From: an uncultured Coriobacteriales bacterium
Lineage (GTDB): Bacteria > Actinomycetota > Coriobacteriia > Coriobacteriales > UMGS124
Reading direction: 5' to 3'
Assembly (NCBI GenBank): GCA_902464015.1
Contig: CABQHM010000002.1
Location: 1-64,000 of the forward strand
Length of the DNA: 64,000 bases
The translations under genes and the position numbers were made by a program. Shown here in pieces: positions 17,653 to 26,442 of the stretch. The notes below the pieces were generated by a model. It was not told where the DNA came from. It saw only the letters and a program-made list of their open reading frames with translations, and did not search any database. Position 1 is the stretch's first letter. Each line of letters opens with the position of its first letter.

Positions 17653-19395
17653 ATGAGCAACGTCTCTCGCAGGTCGTTCGTCAAAGGCGCAGGTCTGACC
17701 GGTGCCGCCGTCGCCGCCAGCGCCGCCCTAACCGGTGTCGCCGTCGCCGACGAGGCCGCCGAGGCCGAGGTCACCTCCGCCCCCGATTACAGCTCCTGGC
17801 TGCCCGCGGAGCCCGAGATCTCCGACGACATGGTGGAGGAAGAGGTCGAGGCCGACGTCATCGTCGTGGGCGTGGGCGACTCCGGTTGCTGCGCCATCCG
17901 CGCCGCCGCTGAGGAGGGCGCGACCGTCCTGGCCTTTGAGAAGTCCGAGACCAAGAACACCACCGGCCAGGGCTGCGCCGTCGTGGGCGGCAAGGTGCAG
18001 GAGACCTGGGGCCGCGGCGACGGCTTCATGGACAAGTACGAGCTGGCTGAGAAGCACATGAACGAGTGCCTTTACCACAACAGCCTGCCTATCTTCATGC
18101 GCTGGGAAAACGAGATGAAGGACGTCTTCGACTGGTTCATTGCCCCGTCGAACCCCTACATCGCCCCCGAGAGCTTCGCTGAGATTCCCGAGGAGAACCG
18201 CTCCAACTACATCTTCCCCTTCTTCTATCCTATGCTGGAGAGCTATGACTGGACGAAGGAGGCCCTGCCCACCTACCCCACCACCATCGGCATCTCCAAC
18301 CTTCCGCAGATGATGGCCGACACGCTGGCTGAGGCCGAGGCCACCGGCAACGTCGACATCCGCTACGGCCACTTCGGCACGAAGCTCATCATGGAGGACG
18401 GCCGTTGCTGCGGCGTCTACGCCCGCAACGCCGCCACCGGCAAGTACGTCAAGGCGACCGCCAAGGGCGGCGTCATCCTCACCTGCGGCGACTATGCCCA
18501 CGACACCGCCATGCTCAAGTACTTCGTGCCCTCCGTCGTGGAGAACGAGGTGCCCGTCATGAACCCCACGATGGACGTCGAGGGCAACTACACCGCCACG
18601 GGCGACGGCCACAAGATGGCTGCTTGGGCCGGCGTTGCGCTGCAGCAGTGGCACGCCCCGATGATTCACCACATGGGCGGCGGCGCCGGTATCGGCGGCC
18701 GCGGTGTCATCGGCAACAACGGCTATCTGTGGCTCAACCTTGCCGGCAAGCGTTTCATGAACGAGGACCTGCCCGGTCAGCAGCTCGAGAACCAGCTTGA
18801 GAAGCAGCCCGGCCACATGGCCTACCAGTTCTTCGACGCCGCTTGGCCCGAGCAGCTCCAGTACTTCCCGGCCGCCCATGGCACGGCTTGCTACTACCGC
18901 GACGAACCCCTGCCCGACTACACCGCCAACGGCCTCAAGATTTCCGTCCGCTGCCCCCAGGACATCCAGGACGGCATCGACTCGGGCCAGTGCATGACCG
19001 CCGACACCATCGACGAGCTGCTCGCCCAGCTCGACGGCATCGACGTTGAGACCGCCAAGGCTTCCATCGAGCACTACAACGAGCTGTGCGATGGCGGCTT
19101 CGACCTGGACTTCGGCAAGAGCGCCCAGCGCCTCTTCGGCCTGACCACGCCTCCCTTCTACGCCGTGCGCTGCGAGGAGGCCAACATGCTCGTGTGCCTG
19201 GGCGGCATCGTCTCCGACGAGGAGGCCCGTGCCTACGACGAGGCCGGTCAGATCGTCCCCGGCCTGTACTGCGCCGGCAACATGCAGGGCAGCCGTTTCG
19301 CCGTGGAGTACCCCATCTGCCTGAAGGGCGTCAGCGTCTCCATGTGCATCTTCTACGGCTACGTCGCCGGCAAGAACGCCGCCGCCGCGAAGTAA
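17653..19395 (+). CDS. Tat-exported FAD-binding fumarate-reductase-like flavoprotein
   Basis: 580 residues with a Tat signal (R6-R7 in SRRSFVKGAGLTGAAVAASAA). A short linker leads to the FAD fold (DVIVVGVGDSGCCAIRAAAEEGATVLAFEK); the usual GxGxxG is GVGDSG. The C-terminal FAD loop is GLYCAGNMQGSRFAVEYP. The catalytic Gly/His/Arg pattern typical of fumarate reductases is not obvious (HHMGGGAGIGGRG stands near it), so the substrate may be different. There is no haem or FMN-binding domain, so electrons must come from a separate partner. GAGGAAAGGA precedes the ATG. A bidirectional terminator follows at 19446. Likely controlled by the divergent LuxR gene. Confidence 0.82.
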   Translation: MSNVSRRSFVKGAGLTGAAVAASAALTGVAVADEAAEAEVTSAPDYSSWLPAEPEISDDMVEEEVEADVIVVGVGDSGCCAIRAAAEEGATVLAFEKSETKNTTGQGCAVVGGKVQETWGRGDGFMDKYELAEKHMNECLYHNSLPIFMRWENEMKDVFDWFIAPSNPYIAPESFAEIPEENRSNYIFPFFYPMLESYDWTKEALPTYPTTIGISNLPQMMADTLAEAEATGNVDIRYGHFGTKLIMEDGRCCGVYARNAATGKYVKATAKGGVILTCGDYAHDTAMLKYFVPSVVENEVPVMNPTMDVEGNYTATGDGHKMAAWAGVALQQWHAPMIHHMGGGAGIGGRGVIGNNGYLWLNLAGKRFMNEDLPGQQLENQLEKQPGHMAYQFFDAAWPEQLQYFPAAHGTACYYRDEPLPDYTANGLKISVRCPQDIQDGIDSGQCMTADTIDELLAQLDGIDVETAKASIEHYNELCDGGFDLDFGKSAQRLFGLTTPPFYAVRCEEANMLVCLGGIVSDEEARAYDEAGQIVPGLYCAGNMQGSRFAVEYPICLKGVSVSMCIFYGYVAGKNAAAAK

Positions 19396-19445
19396 GGACC
19401 GAGCGCACCGCGCGGTCTTGTGCGGTGCCATAATTCACCAAGCGC

Positions 19446-19484
19446 AAAAAGCCGGGGCAGTCAGACTGACTGACCCGGCTTTCT
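19446..19484. terminator. Bidirectional terminator between flavoprotein and sulfhydrylase genes
   Basis: AAAAAGCCGGGGCAGTCAG pairs with CTGACTGACCCGGCTTTCTT. Both ends are T-rich on their own strand, so it serves the two convergent genes. Confidence 0.75.
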
Positions 19485-19535
19485 TGTAATACATTCAGGC
19501 AGGTATACCAGGCAAAAGGCCCACGCGGGCAATCC

Positions 19536-20834
19536 CTACTTCACGGCCTCAAAACCGTGCTCGAGGTCGGCGAGGATGTCGTCAATGTGCTCGGTGCCAA
19601 TGGAAAGTCGAATGGTGTTGGGATAAATACCGCCGGCACGCAGCTCTTCCTCGGTGAGCTGGGAGTGCGTGGTAGAAGCGGGGTGGATGACGAGGCTTTT
19701 GACGTCAGCCACATTGGCGAGCAGGCTAAAGAGCTCGAGGCTCTCGGTGAACTTCTTGGCCGTCTCGGCATCGCCCTTGATCTCGAAGGTAAAGATGGGT
19801 GCGGCGCCGTTGGGATAATAGAAATCGTAAAGCTCCTTGGCACGGCCCGTGGCCAGGCTCGGGTGGTTCACGCGCTCAACCTGCGGGTGGTTGTTGAGGA
19901 ACTCGACGACCTTAAGGGCGTTCTCCACGTGGCGCTCAACGCGCAGCGAGAGGGTTTCCAGGCCCTGGAGCAGCAAGAACGAGTTGAACGGCGACAGCGT
20001 GGCGCCCTGGTCGCGCAGAAGCGTAGCACGGGCCTTGGTGATGTAAGCGGCTGCACCGCACGCGTCGGTGAACACGACGCCGTGGTAGGAGGGGTTCGGC
20101 TTGGCCAGGCCCGGGAAGCGGTCGGCATGCGCGGCCCAGTCGAACTTGCCAGAGTCGACAATCACGCCGCCCATGACCGTGCCGTGTCCGCCCATGAACT
20201 TGGTTGCCGAGTGGACTACGACGTCTGCACCGTGCTCGATGGGGCGCAGCAGGTAGGGCGTGGAGAACGTGGCATCCACGATGAGCGGCAAACCATGACG
20301 GTGGGCGATTTCGGCCCAACCCTCGAGATCGAGCACGTCGGAGTTGGGGTTGCCGAGCGTCTCGGCATACAGCAGCTTCGTGTTGGGCTGAATGGCGGCC
20401 TCAACAGCGGCAAGGTCGTCGGGACCTACGAACGTGGTGGTGAGCCCCTGCTCCACGAGCGTGTTGCCGAAAAGGTTCACCGTGCCACCGTACAGGTTGG
20501 TGGAGGCCACGATATGATCGCCGGCCGTTGCGATGTTCTGCACGGCAATGGTGATGGCAGCTGAACCGCTGGCGACGCCGAGCGCCCCCACGCCACCCTC
20601 AAGCGCCGCAACGCGTTCCTCGAAAACCGAGGTGGTAGGGTTGGTGAGGCGCGTGTAAATGTTGCCCGGCTCGGCGAGGGCAAATCGGCCAGCCGCCGTG
20701 GCGGAATCCTTGAACACGTAGGATGTGGTGGCGTAGATAGGCACCGCACGAGCGTCGGTGGCGGAGTCGGGGCTTTCCTGGCCGGCATGGGTCTGGAGGG
20801 TCTCAAAACGGTAGACATGCTTGGATTCGGTCAT
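19536..20834 (-). CDS. metY: O-acetylhomoserine sulfhydrylase (first copy)
   Basis: 432-residue PLP enzyme of the Cys/Met-metabolism family. It shows YTRLTNPTTSVFEERVAALEGG, the PLP-phosphate region, and the PLP lysine in VVHSATKFMGGHGTVMGG, with conserved C-terminal residues in HPASTTHSQLTEEE. It should make homocysteine from O-acetylhomoserine and sulfide in the cytoplasm. A second paralogue is at 47328-48620 and shares the domain order but is clearly diverged. GAAAGGA lies 9-14 bases before the ATG. A promoter with a palindrome is visible upstream. Confidence 0.9.
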   Translation of the reverse strand: MTESKHVYRFETLQTHAGQESPDSATDARAVPIYATTSYVFKDSATAAGRFALAEPGNIYTRLTNPTTSVFEERVAALEGGVGALGVASGSAAITIAVQNIATAGDHIVASTNLYGGTVNLFGNTLVEQGLTTTFVGPDDLAAVEAAIQPNTKLLYAETLGNPNSDVLDLEGWAEIAHRHGLPLIVDATFSTPYLLRPIEHGADVVVHSATKFMGGHGTVMGGVIVDSGKFDWAAHADRFPGLAKPNPSYHGVVFTDACGAAAYITKARATLLRDQGATLSPFNSFLLLQGLETLSLRVERHVENALKVVEFLNNHPQVERVNHPSLATGRAKELYDFYYPNGAAPIFTFEIKGDAETAKKFTESLELFSLLANVADVKSLVIHPASTTHSQLTEEELRAGGIYPNTIRLSIGTEHIDDILADLEHGFEAVK

Positions 20835-20877
20835 CGGGGGATTCCTTTCGCGTTTCGTACCGCCTTTGGCGATATTT

Positions 20878-20923
20878 GGTTTAGCGATAGATAAACTGGT
20901 GTCAATGACGTATTTGAAATACG
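20878..20923 (-). promoter_or_regulatory. Promoter and operator candidate of metY
   Basis: On the minus strand TTGACA (20905-20900) is followed after 16 bases by TAAACC (20883-20878). Just upstream of the -35 box lies CGTATTTGAAATACG (20909-20923), a perfect 15-bp dyad and a plausible operator for a sulfur or methionine regulator. No S-box riboswitch is visible in the short leader. Of the 20835-21473 gap, the rest holds only repeat copy C and the terminator at 21191. Confidence 0.5.
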
Positions 20924-21056
20924 ATGGCCGGAAAGTATAGGCATTTAACCTGCGGTTTTGAAGTGCCCCGGTTATTCAAATTATCGCATGCTGGTTATGA
21001 GAGCGATGCTGGACACAGGAGATTCGAATGGACACTGGCAAGACATGGAGTCGCAT

Positions 21057-21144
21057 TTAACATACATTTCAGGATTTTGAAAATCGCGTCAACTGGTGTT
21101 TTAATGAAATAACATACATTTGAATTCGCCAAATGTATGTTAAT
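21057..21144 (+). repeat. Three-armed ~87-bp repeat, copy C
   Basis: TTAACATACATTTCAGGAT at the left is nearly identical to copy A. The core GTCAACTGGTGTTTTAATGA, a central AAATAACATACATTTG arm and a right end AAATGTATGTTAA follow. Confidence 0.85.
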
Positions 21145-21190
21145 CGCAAAGTAGCGGCACCGAGCGCCATCCAAACGCCGCCGAGCACGC

Positions 21191-21234
21191 AAAAAGCCGC
21201 GCAGACCCCGGTTTCCCAGAATCCGCGCGGCTTA
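21191..21234 (-). terminator. Terminator downstream of the third flavoprotein gene
   Basis: On the minus strand TAAGCCGCGC pairs with GCGCGGCTTTTTGC across a 22-base loop, ending in TTTTT. It lies 240 bases beyond the flavoprotein stop codon. Confidence 0.6.
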
Positions 21235-21473
21235 GCAGCGCTTGTGACCCCCTAGCTCCACCAGAGCGAGCTAAAGGTCAACGAAGTAGGCAACAAACGA
21301 CGGTATTTCCGCCAACCTGTCCGCGTAAGCCAAAGCACGATACGCAAACCTGGTGGCTGCCCCACCGTCTTTGGCGTGGGCCGACGCTCAACAACGCCGA
21401 GCCCATCCTCAACGTCCCTCTTCACGCCCGTGTGAGCTCAAGACCAGGGACGCAGGCCAATTTCAGGCTGCCC

Positions 21474-23033
21474 TTATGCCTTCGCGGCGCTGGCGCCGGC
21501 GATACGGCCCCAGTTGAGGGTGCCCTGCAGGCAGGTGCCCGAGCCGGGATAGTACGGGCCAAGCCAACCGCCCGAATTGGTGCCGGCTGCGAACAGGTGG
21601 GCGATGGGCTCGCCTGCACGGTCGACGACCTGAGCGTCCGTCGTGATCTTGAGGCCGCCGATGGAGCCAATGTTGGTGTTAACCGTCTTCCAGGCATAGA
21701 ACGGTGCCTCGTCGAGGGCGATCAGCTGCACCTCGCGACCGTACAGGCTGTCCTTGCCAGCGGCAACGTCGTCGTTCCACTTGTCCACGCTGAACTTGAG
21801 GACGTCGGGGTCGACGCCCATGGCGTCGGCAAGCTCCTCGATGGTCTGGCCGGTGACCATGCTGCCGTCGTCGAGTGCCTCCTGAAGCTTGTCGGGGTCG
21901 CTCCAGGCAGCTTGCGAGACGCTCGTCATCTTGTTGTCCATGACCATCCAGGTGCAACCCGTGGTGCCGGCCTCGTCGTCGAAGCCGCCCTCCTGGATGC
22001 ATGCGTTGTAGATGGCACGGCAGTGGAACGCGTAGGTGGTGTCCTCGCGCACGAAACGCACGCCGCGCTGGTTCACAAGGATGTAAGGAATCTCGGGGTT
22101 GGTGTTGTTGGTGTAGCTCCAGGTAGCAAGCAGCAGATCGACGGCACCACCGAAGCGACCCACATCAGCACCGGCCTCGATGCCCATGACGATGCCGTCG
22201 CCCGTGTCGGTCGCGGCCGTGGCAACAGCCTGGGTCTTGAGATCCCAGTACTGCTGGGGGTTGTACTTCTTGGCGAGCTCCTCGTTGTGCTCGATGCCGC
22301 TCATGGCAAGTACGACGCCCTTGGTTGCCTGGTAGTGCTTGCCGTCGGCGGTCTCCACGCCGGCAACGCCGTCATCGCCCATGACCAGGTGCGCAGCGGC
22401 GGTACCCGTCATAATCTCGCCGCCCGCCTCACGCACGGCGGCCTCGGCGTTGGTGGTCCACACAACGCCGCCCGTCTTGGTGGCATCGGCAGCATCGGTG
22501 ATAAGGTGGATGCGGTCGGCCATGTTGGCGGGGTCGGTGTAGGCAGCAGGATAGCAGCCGAAGACCTTGGAGTAGGTGATGCCAAAGTTATCGGCCATCC
22601 ACTGCAGGTTGTCGGCAGCGTTGTCGGCCATCACGCGCACCAGGTCGGGGTCGACGAGGCCCTCGCCGTCCTGCATCCAGAAGGCATAATGCTTGTCGGC
22701 GGAGTCGTCATCGACGCCGTTGACACCCAGCTCCTTCTGCCAGGTAGTGCCAGAGGCCTGAACAGCACCCTCGGCCGTGGCCGTCGTGCCGCCGCACGCA
22801 TCGCCCTTCTCGAGCACGAGCACCTTTTCGGCGCCCTGCTCAAGTGCGGAATACGCGGCAGTCAGGCCAGAGCCACCGCCACCGCAGACGATGACGTCGT
22901 ACGTACCGTCCCAGGTAACCTCATCGGCGCGGGCCAGCGGCACTGCCCCAGCGACGCCAGCGACACCGGCTGCCAGCGCGGCACCAGCGACAAAGCTACG
23001 ACGGCTCAGATCAACGTTCTTCATTGCAGACAT
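21474..23033 (-). CDS. Tat-exported FAD-binding flavoprotein (reductase family)
   Basis: 519 residues. Tat signal: R11-R12 in LSRRSFVAGAALAAGVAG, likely cut after ARA. FAD fold: YDVIVCGGGGSGLTAAYSALEQG, then LEKGDACGGTTATAEGAVQA, which is the GGT/N flavin loop of the 3-ketosteroid dehydrogenase and fumarate-reductase group. A C-terminal FAD loop HLFAAGTNSGGWLGPYYPGSGT follows. The PYYPGSGT ending resembles ketosteroid-dehydrogenase-like proteins more than fumarate reductases. The substrate is unknown. The first ATG (MSAMK) has GGGGGAC upstream. No regulator gene is adjacent; a clear promoter lies at 23136-23164. Confidence 0.8.
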   Translation of the reverse strand: MSAMKNVDLSRRSFVAGAALAAGVAGVAGAVPLARADEVTWDGTYDVIVCGGGGSGLTAAYSALEQGAEKVLVLEKGDACGGTTATAEGAVQASGTTWQKELGVNGVDDDSADKHYAFWMQDGEGLVDPDLVRVMADNAADNLQWMADNFGITYSKVFGCYPAAYTDPANMADRIHLITDAADATKTGGVVWTTNAEAAVREAGGEIMTGTAAAHLVMGDDGVAGVETADGKHYQATKGVVLAMSGIEHNEELAKKYNPQQYWDLKTQAVATAATDTGDGIVMGIEAGADVGRFGGAVDLLLATWSYTNNTNPEIPYILVNQRGVRFVREDTTYAFHCRAIYNACIQEGGFDDEAGTTGCTWMVMDNKMTSVSQAAWSDPDKLQEALDDGSMVTGQTIEELADAMGVDPDVLKFSVDKWNDDVAAGKDSLYGREVQLIALDEAPFYAWKTVNTNIGSIGGLKITTDAQVVDRAGEPIAHLFAAGTNSGGWLGPYYPGSGTCLQGTLNWGRIAGASAAKA

Positions 23034-23135
23034 AGGATGTCCCCCTTATAAGACATCTTGCCCGCCGGCACACGGCTGTGCACCGGCCCCGCGTGTGAGG
23101 CATCCGCAAAGCCCGCCTCGCAAACGATACCGCGC

Positions 23136-23177
23136 ATCCTAGTCCAGCGCGCCGAAGTTGTTAAGCAAAATTTTTGC
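23136..23177 (-). promoter_or_regulatory. Promoter with adjacent palindrome for the third flavoprotein gene
   Basis: On the minus strand TTAACA (23164-23159), a 17-base spacer, then TAGGAT (23141-23136). Directly upstream of the -35 box is GCAAAATTTTTGC (23165-23177), a 13-bp dyad with one central base. It could be an operator. Confidence 0.5.
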
Positions 23178-23296
23178 GAATTTACAAGAGGGTAATCAAT
23201 GAAAGGCGCAGTGGGCTGGATGGGCGGCGGATTGCTAGACAGACCAACCCCTGCATTGCCCGACAATTCACGACACAAGCACAAAACCCGCACGCC

Positions 23297-24139
23297 TCAC
23301 GCCGTCAAACATGCCGCCGGGATAACGTAGATGCCATCTTTGCGGCAATACGCCAGGGTGCTCTTGCCTGTGATGACCGCCATGAACGCCGGCTCAGGAT
23401 TCTGGGCCGCTGGGTTCTCCACCACCTTGCGCCGCAGGCGAAGGAGCGACTCGGCGGCCTGGTCAACCTTCACGTCGCTGAGTTTCACCTCGATAGCCGC
23501 CCATTTTGCCCCGCGCTCAAGGATGGCATCAACCTCGAGATCCTTGTCATCGCGGTAATAGCACACGCGGTTTGCGACCCCAGAATAGGAGTCCATGATG
23601 GCCCAAAGATCGTGCATCACGAGATTCTCGAACAACATCCCGAGCGTCTGAGTGTCAAAAATGAGCCGGTCAGGACTCGCCCCCAGCAATGCGGCAGGTA
23701 GCGACGTATCAGCAAAATAACGCTTTGGCTTAGTACGCACGCGGTTCTTCGCACGCATAGGCGGAGCCCAGCCACCGATCTCCTCCATGAGATACAGGCG
23801 ATTGAAGAAGGCCAGGTACTCGTCGAGCACATTTGCCTGAGATGCCGATGCCTCGTCCGACCCTGTATAGATGAGGTTTACACCCTGTTTTGAATGAAGA
23901 ATACACCCATATTTGGGTGAAGTTTGCACCTGTGCCGACCATGCGCGGCCCGTCGAGCAAACAGGCGTCGACAGGCCGCATTCGCAATCGACGCGAGACA
24001 CCTGTTCGACGATGATGTCTCGTTCGGAACTGGCCGCCACCAAAACTAAAACTGATTTTCGTCTCTCGCTGATTTTCGTCGAAAGTAAAACTCGTTTTAA
24101 CATCAGCGCGAGCAATCCCCAGCCTCTTCTCCGCCACAA
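23297..24139 (-). pseudogene. Remnant of an AAA+ ATPase with a DUF4143 C-terminus
   Basis: The last ~170 residues fit the DUF4143/DUF234-type C-terminal domain of archaeal-like ATPases: KRYFADTSLPAALLGASPDR, LGMLFENLVMHDLWAIM, and the nuclease-like strand VDAILERGAKWAAIEVKLSD. The N-terminal ATPase (Walker A and B) is absent; the ~90 residues before the domain look like random translation, and a neighbouring frame is also partly open. This is consistent with a 5'-deleted, frameshifted gene. Proteins of this family are often toxin-like or defence-related accessory genes, but this one is probably dead. Confidence 0.6.
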
Positions 24140-24146
24140 GGTCTCG

Positions 24147-24253
24147 ACGGCATCCGGAGGGTCTACGCGCTCGACTGGCTACTGGGGAAGGGCCGACCGC
24201 CCTTCCCCAGCCCCTTACTCTGCTGACAGCAGCCGCTGGGCTTGCGGCGAGGC
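24147..24253. repeat. Diverged copy of the U32-peptidase 3' end, after the WG-repeat gene
   Basis: This segment matches 26328-26442 with small gaps. Shared strings in order are ACGGCATC, AGGGTCT, GGGCCGACCGCCC, ACTC and GCTGGGCTTGCGGCG. On the minus strand it preserves the RRKPS codons of the U32 C-terminus. It contains a hairpin CTGGGGAAGGG/CCCTTCCCCAG (24182-24210). The two copies bracket the WG-repeat gene as direct repeats. Confidence 0.6.
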
Positions 24254-24262
24254 GAGAGGGCC

Positions 24263-26158
24263 CTATTTCGTGGGCTTCCGAGCAACAGGGGCCTGCAGGA
24301 TGCCCCCAAGCTGGAAGTGGGCCTGTACGGAGTCATCGCCCAAGCTGAAGTCGCGAAAACCGTACAGGTTGTAGCACAGCGTCGGAGCGCCCTCAACATC
24401 TCCCTGGGCATACCCGTCACCACCAGCGGCAATGCCGAGCACGACCTCGCCGTTTCGGTCTGAAGCGCCCCACAGGATGGCACTTGTGCGCGGCTCACCC
24501 CAGTCGGTGTCGCAGCGCACAAAAGAACCGGAGAGATCCGCCTCAATCGGGTCGCCCTCCACTTGGAAGGTCTCGCCCACATCACTGTAAGGGTACTCGT
24601 ACGTATTGACATCACCTGGGGCGAACGAAACATGCGCAGTGGCCGAGCCGTCGTCGGCCACCGTGAGGTCGAGCTGTACGCTCGTGTCGTTGTCCGGCAG
24701 AATGTAGGTTCCGGAAAGCGACGAAAGAGAGCTCACCCACGCAGGAGTCGCGCCGTCATAGGCCTGGGGTTCGGTGATGGCACCCGTCCAATGGCTCCAC
24801 TTGGCCACCCATGCCCCGGTCTGGTCGATCCAGCCGTCGCTGACAATGCCCGAAACGTCGTCCAGCGTGCACACGTACGCTAGACCACCGGTAAAACACG
24901 AGGTCAAAGGGATATAGGAGCTTTCGGCGTCGCCAAATCGCGGAGCAATGGCCCAGACTCCCTGCGCGTTGATAAACCCGTAGCGCTCGGTGCCGGGGTC
25001 CTCTACAAACGCAAGACCCTCAGAGAACGGCTTCGCGTCGCCATAGCGGCACGGCAGCGACCATGCACCTTGACCATCCAGATATCCCCACAGCCCCCAG
25101 CGCCAATCATTGCAGTTGAGCAGGCCGTCTTTGTAATAGTCGGCGCGCATCAGGTAGTAATGACCATGATCTTGCGCGTAGTCGGGATCGCCAAGCGGCA
25201 CAGGAGCAAGTTCGTTCATCGACGTGTCGAACACGTAATGGTTGAAGTAAAGCAGGCCCTCATGGTAGTCGCACCCCGCAAAGGCATTGCGGTCGGTGCG
25301 GGCGTAATGCTCGTTTTGGTCGAAGTCCACCACGACGTTACCGTCGGCGTCGTAATACTGCTTCTGCTCGCGCGCCAAACCGGACGTTGAGAAGACGAGC
25401 GGGATATCGTAAACGTACGGCTGCAGCGAATCCTCAGTCGAGCGGCCAAACCAATTGCCCGTCGTGTCGATGCAGCCCCAGGCGTCGCCATCATGCGTGC
25501 CTGCGAGAAATGCCCGGCCCTGACAGAAGCACGTAGCCGTGAGACAGTCGAGCGCACCGAATGGGTCGGTACCATCGGGCGTGATGAAATGGATGTCACC
25601 CGAAGAATCCTGCACGAGGGCAAAGCCCTCGGAAAACTGGCACGCGGTCTCAAACTGCGGGTCGATAGCCCAAGCGCCGGTCTTGTCGATGTAGCCCCAC
25701 TTACCCTCGGCGTCTGTGTCAGCGCCCGCCTGCACAGGCATGAGGTCGCCCGCGAAAACGCCGGGCACGACGAGCATGGCGTCAGCATAGCGCTGAGAAA
25801 GGCTGCCTCCCAGGCTGCCCAGGCACAGCGGCACCGCGTCGCCGGGCATACCGCCCACCGCCTCAAACTGCGGCTTGATGACCCAGGCGCCAGTCTTGTC
25901 TACGAAGCCCCACAGGCACGTCCCCGAGCCGTCGAAAGGATTGTCGAAGGCGGCATACAGATACGAGGAGGCGTCCGTGGAGGTCTCGGCTGCTCCACCC
26001 TGGCCGGCAGAGTCCCCAGCATCTGCCCACGCCGGGTCCAAACGACCGGCAAGGCGCAGTGCAGCCGTGGAAAGTGCGGCAAGTCCGCCCAGGCAGACAG
26101 CCTGGCGACGCGTCATGGCAGAAACTGGCTCATGCAGATTGCTGATTCGAACGCCCAT
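24263..26158 (-). CDS. Tat-exported WG-repeat protein
   Basis: 631 residues. The N-terminus has a Tat-type signal (TRRQAVCLGGLAALSTAALRLAG). The body contains at least five WG (KWG) beta repeats of the form WGFVDKTGAWVIKPQFE, WGYIDKTGAWAIDPQFE, WGYLDGQGAWSLPCRY, YGFINAQGVWAIAPRF and DGWIDQTGAWVAKW. The last ~130 residues form a separate beta-rich domain. WG repeats form beta-propeller-like surfaces for binding; no catalytic motif is visible. The gene lies between two direct copies of the U32-peptidase tail, so it may have arrived by duplication or insertion. The start follows AGTTAGGGG. Confidence 0.75.
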   Translation of the reverse strand: MGVRISNLHEPVSAMTRRQAVCLGGLAALSTAALRLAGRLDPAWADAGDSAGQGGAAETSTDASSYLYAAFDNPFDGSGTCLWGFVDKTGAWVIKPQFEAVGGMPGDAVPLCLGSLGGSLSQRYADAMLVVPGVFAGDLMPVQAGADTDAEGKWGYIDKTGAWAIDPQFETACQFSEGFALVQDSSGDIHFITPDGTDPFGALDCLTATCFCQGRAFLAGTHDGDAWGCIDTTGNWFGRSTEDSLQPYVYDIPLVFSTSGLAREQKQYYDADGNVVVDFDQNEHYARTDRNAFAGCDYHEGLLYFNHYVFDTSMNELAPVPLGDPDYAQDHGHYYLMRADYYKDGLLNCNDWRWGLWGYLDGQGAWSLPCRYGDAKPFSEGLAFVEDPGTERYGFINAQGVWAIAPRFGDAESSYIPLTSCFTGGLAYVCTLDDVSGIVSDGWIDQTGAWVAKWSHWTGAITEPQAYDGATPAWVSSLSSLSGTYILPDNDTSVQLDLTVADDGSATAHVSFAPGDVNTYEYPYSDVGETFQVEGDPIEADLSGSFVRCDTDWGEPRTSAILWGASDRNGEVVLGIAAGGDGYAQGDVEGAPTLCYNLYGFRDFSLGDDSVQAHFQLGGILQAPVARKPTK

Positions 26159-26327
26159 GCGATACCCCTAACTCAAACAGCCTTGCATCAAAACGTTCGC
26201 ATTGTACGTCGCCTTGAAACGGGGTCATCGACTGTCCGACAATAATCACCGTTGCGTCTCTTTGAGAGGCGCAGGACGGAGAACTTTCCACGGTCGCCCG
26301 CGGCTCCTCATCCATCGCAAGAACTAC

Positions 26328-26442
26328 GACGGCATCGGCAGGGTCTGCGTGCGTAGGCGACCGTTGGCGAAGGGCCGAAAGGGCCGACCGCCCGACCCAG
26401 CTCCCTACTCCGGCGGCATCTCGCTGGGCTTGCGGCGGGCGC
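26328..26442. repeat. U32-peptidase 3' end and downstream segment (second copy of the direct repeat)
   Basis: The in-place version of the segment also found at 24147-24253. It covers the last ~12 codons and stop codon of the U32 gene plus about 75 bases after it. It differs by a few substitutions and one ~8-base insertion. Confidence 0.6.

Noticed and set aside
20835..20877. S-box (SAM) riboswitch before metY
   Set aside because: The leader after the predicted start is only about 40 bases, too short for an S-box.
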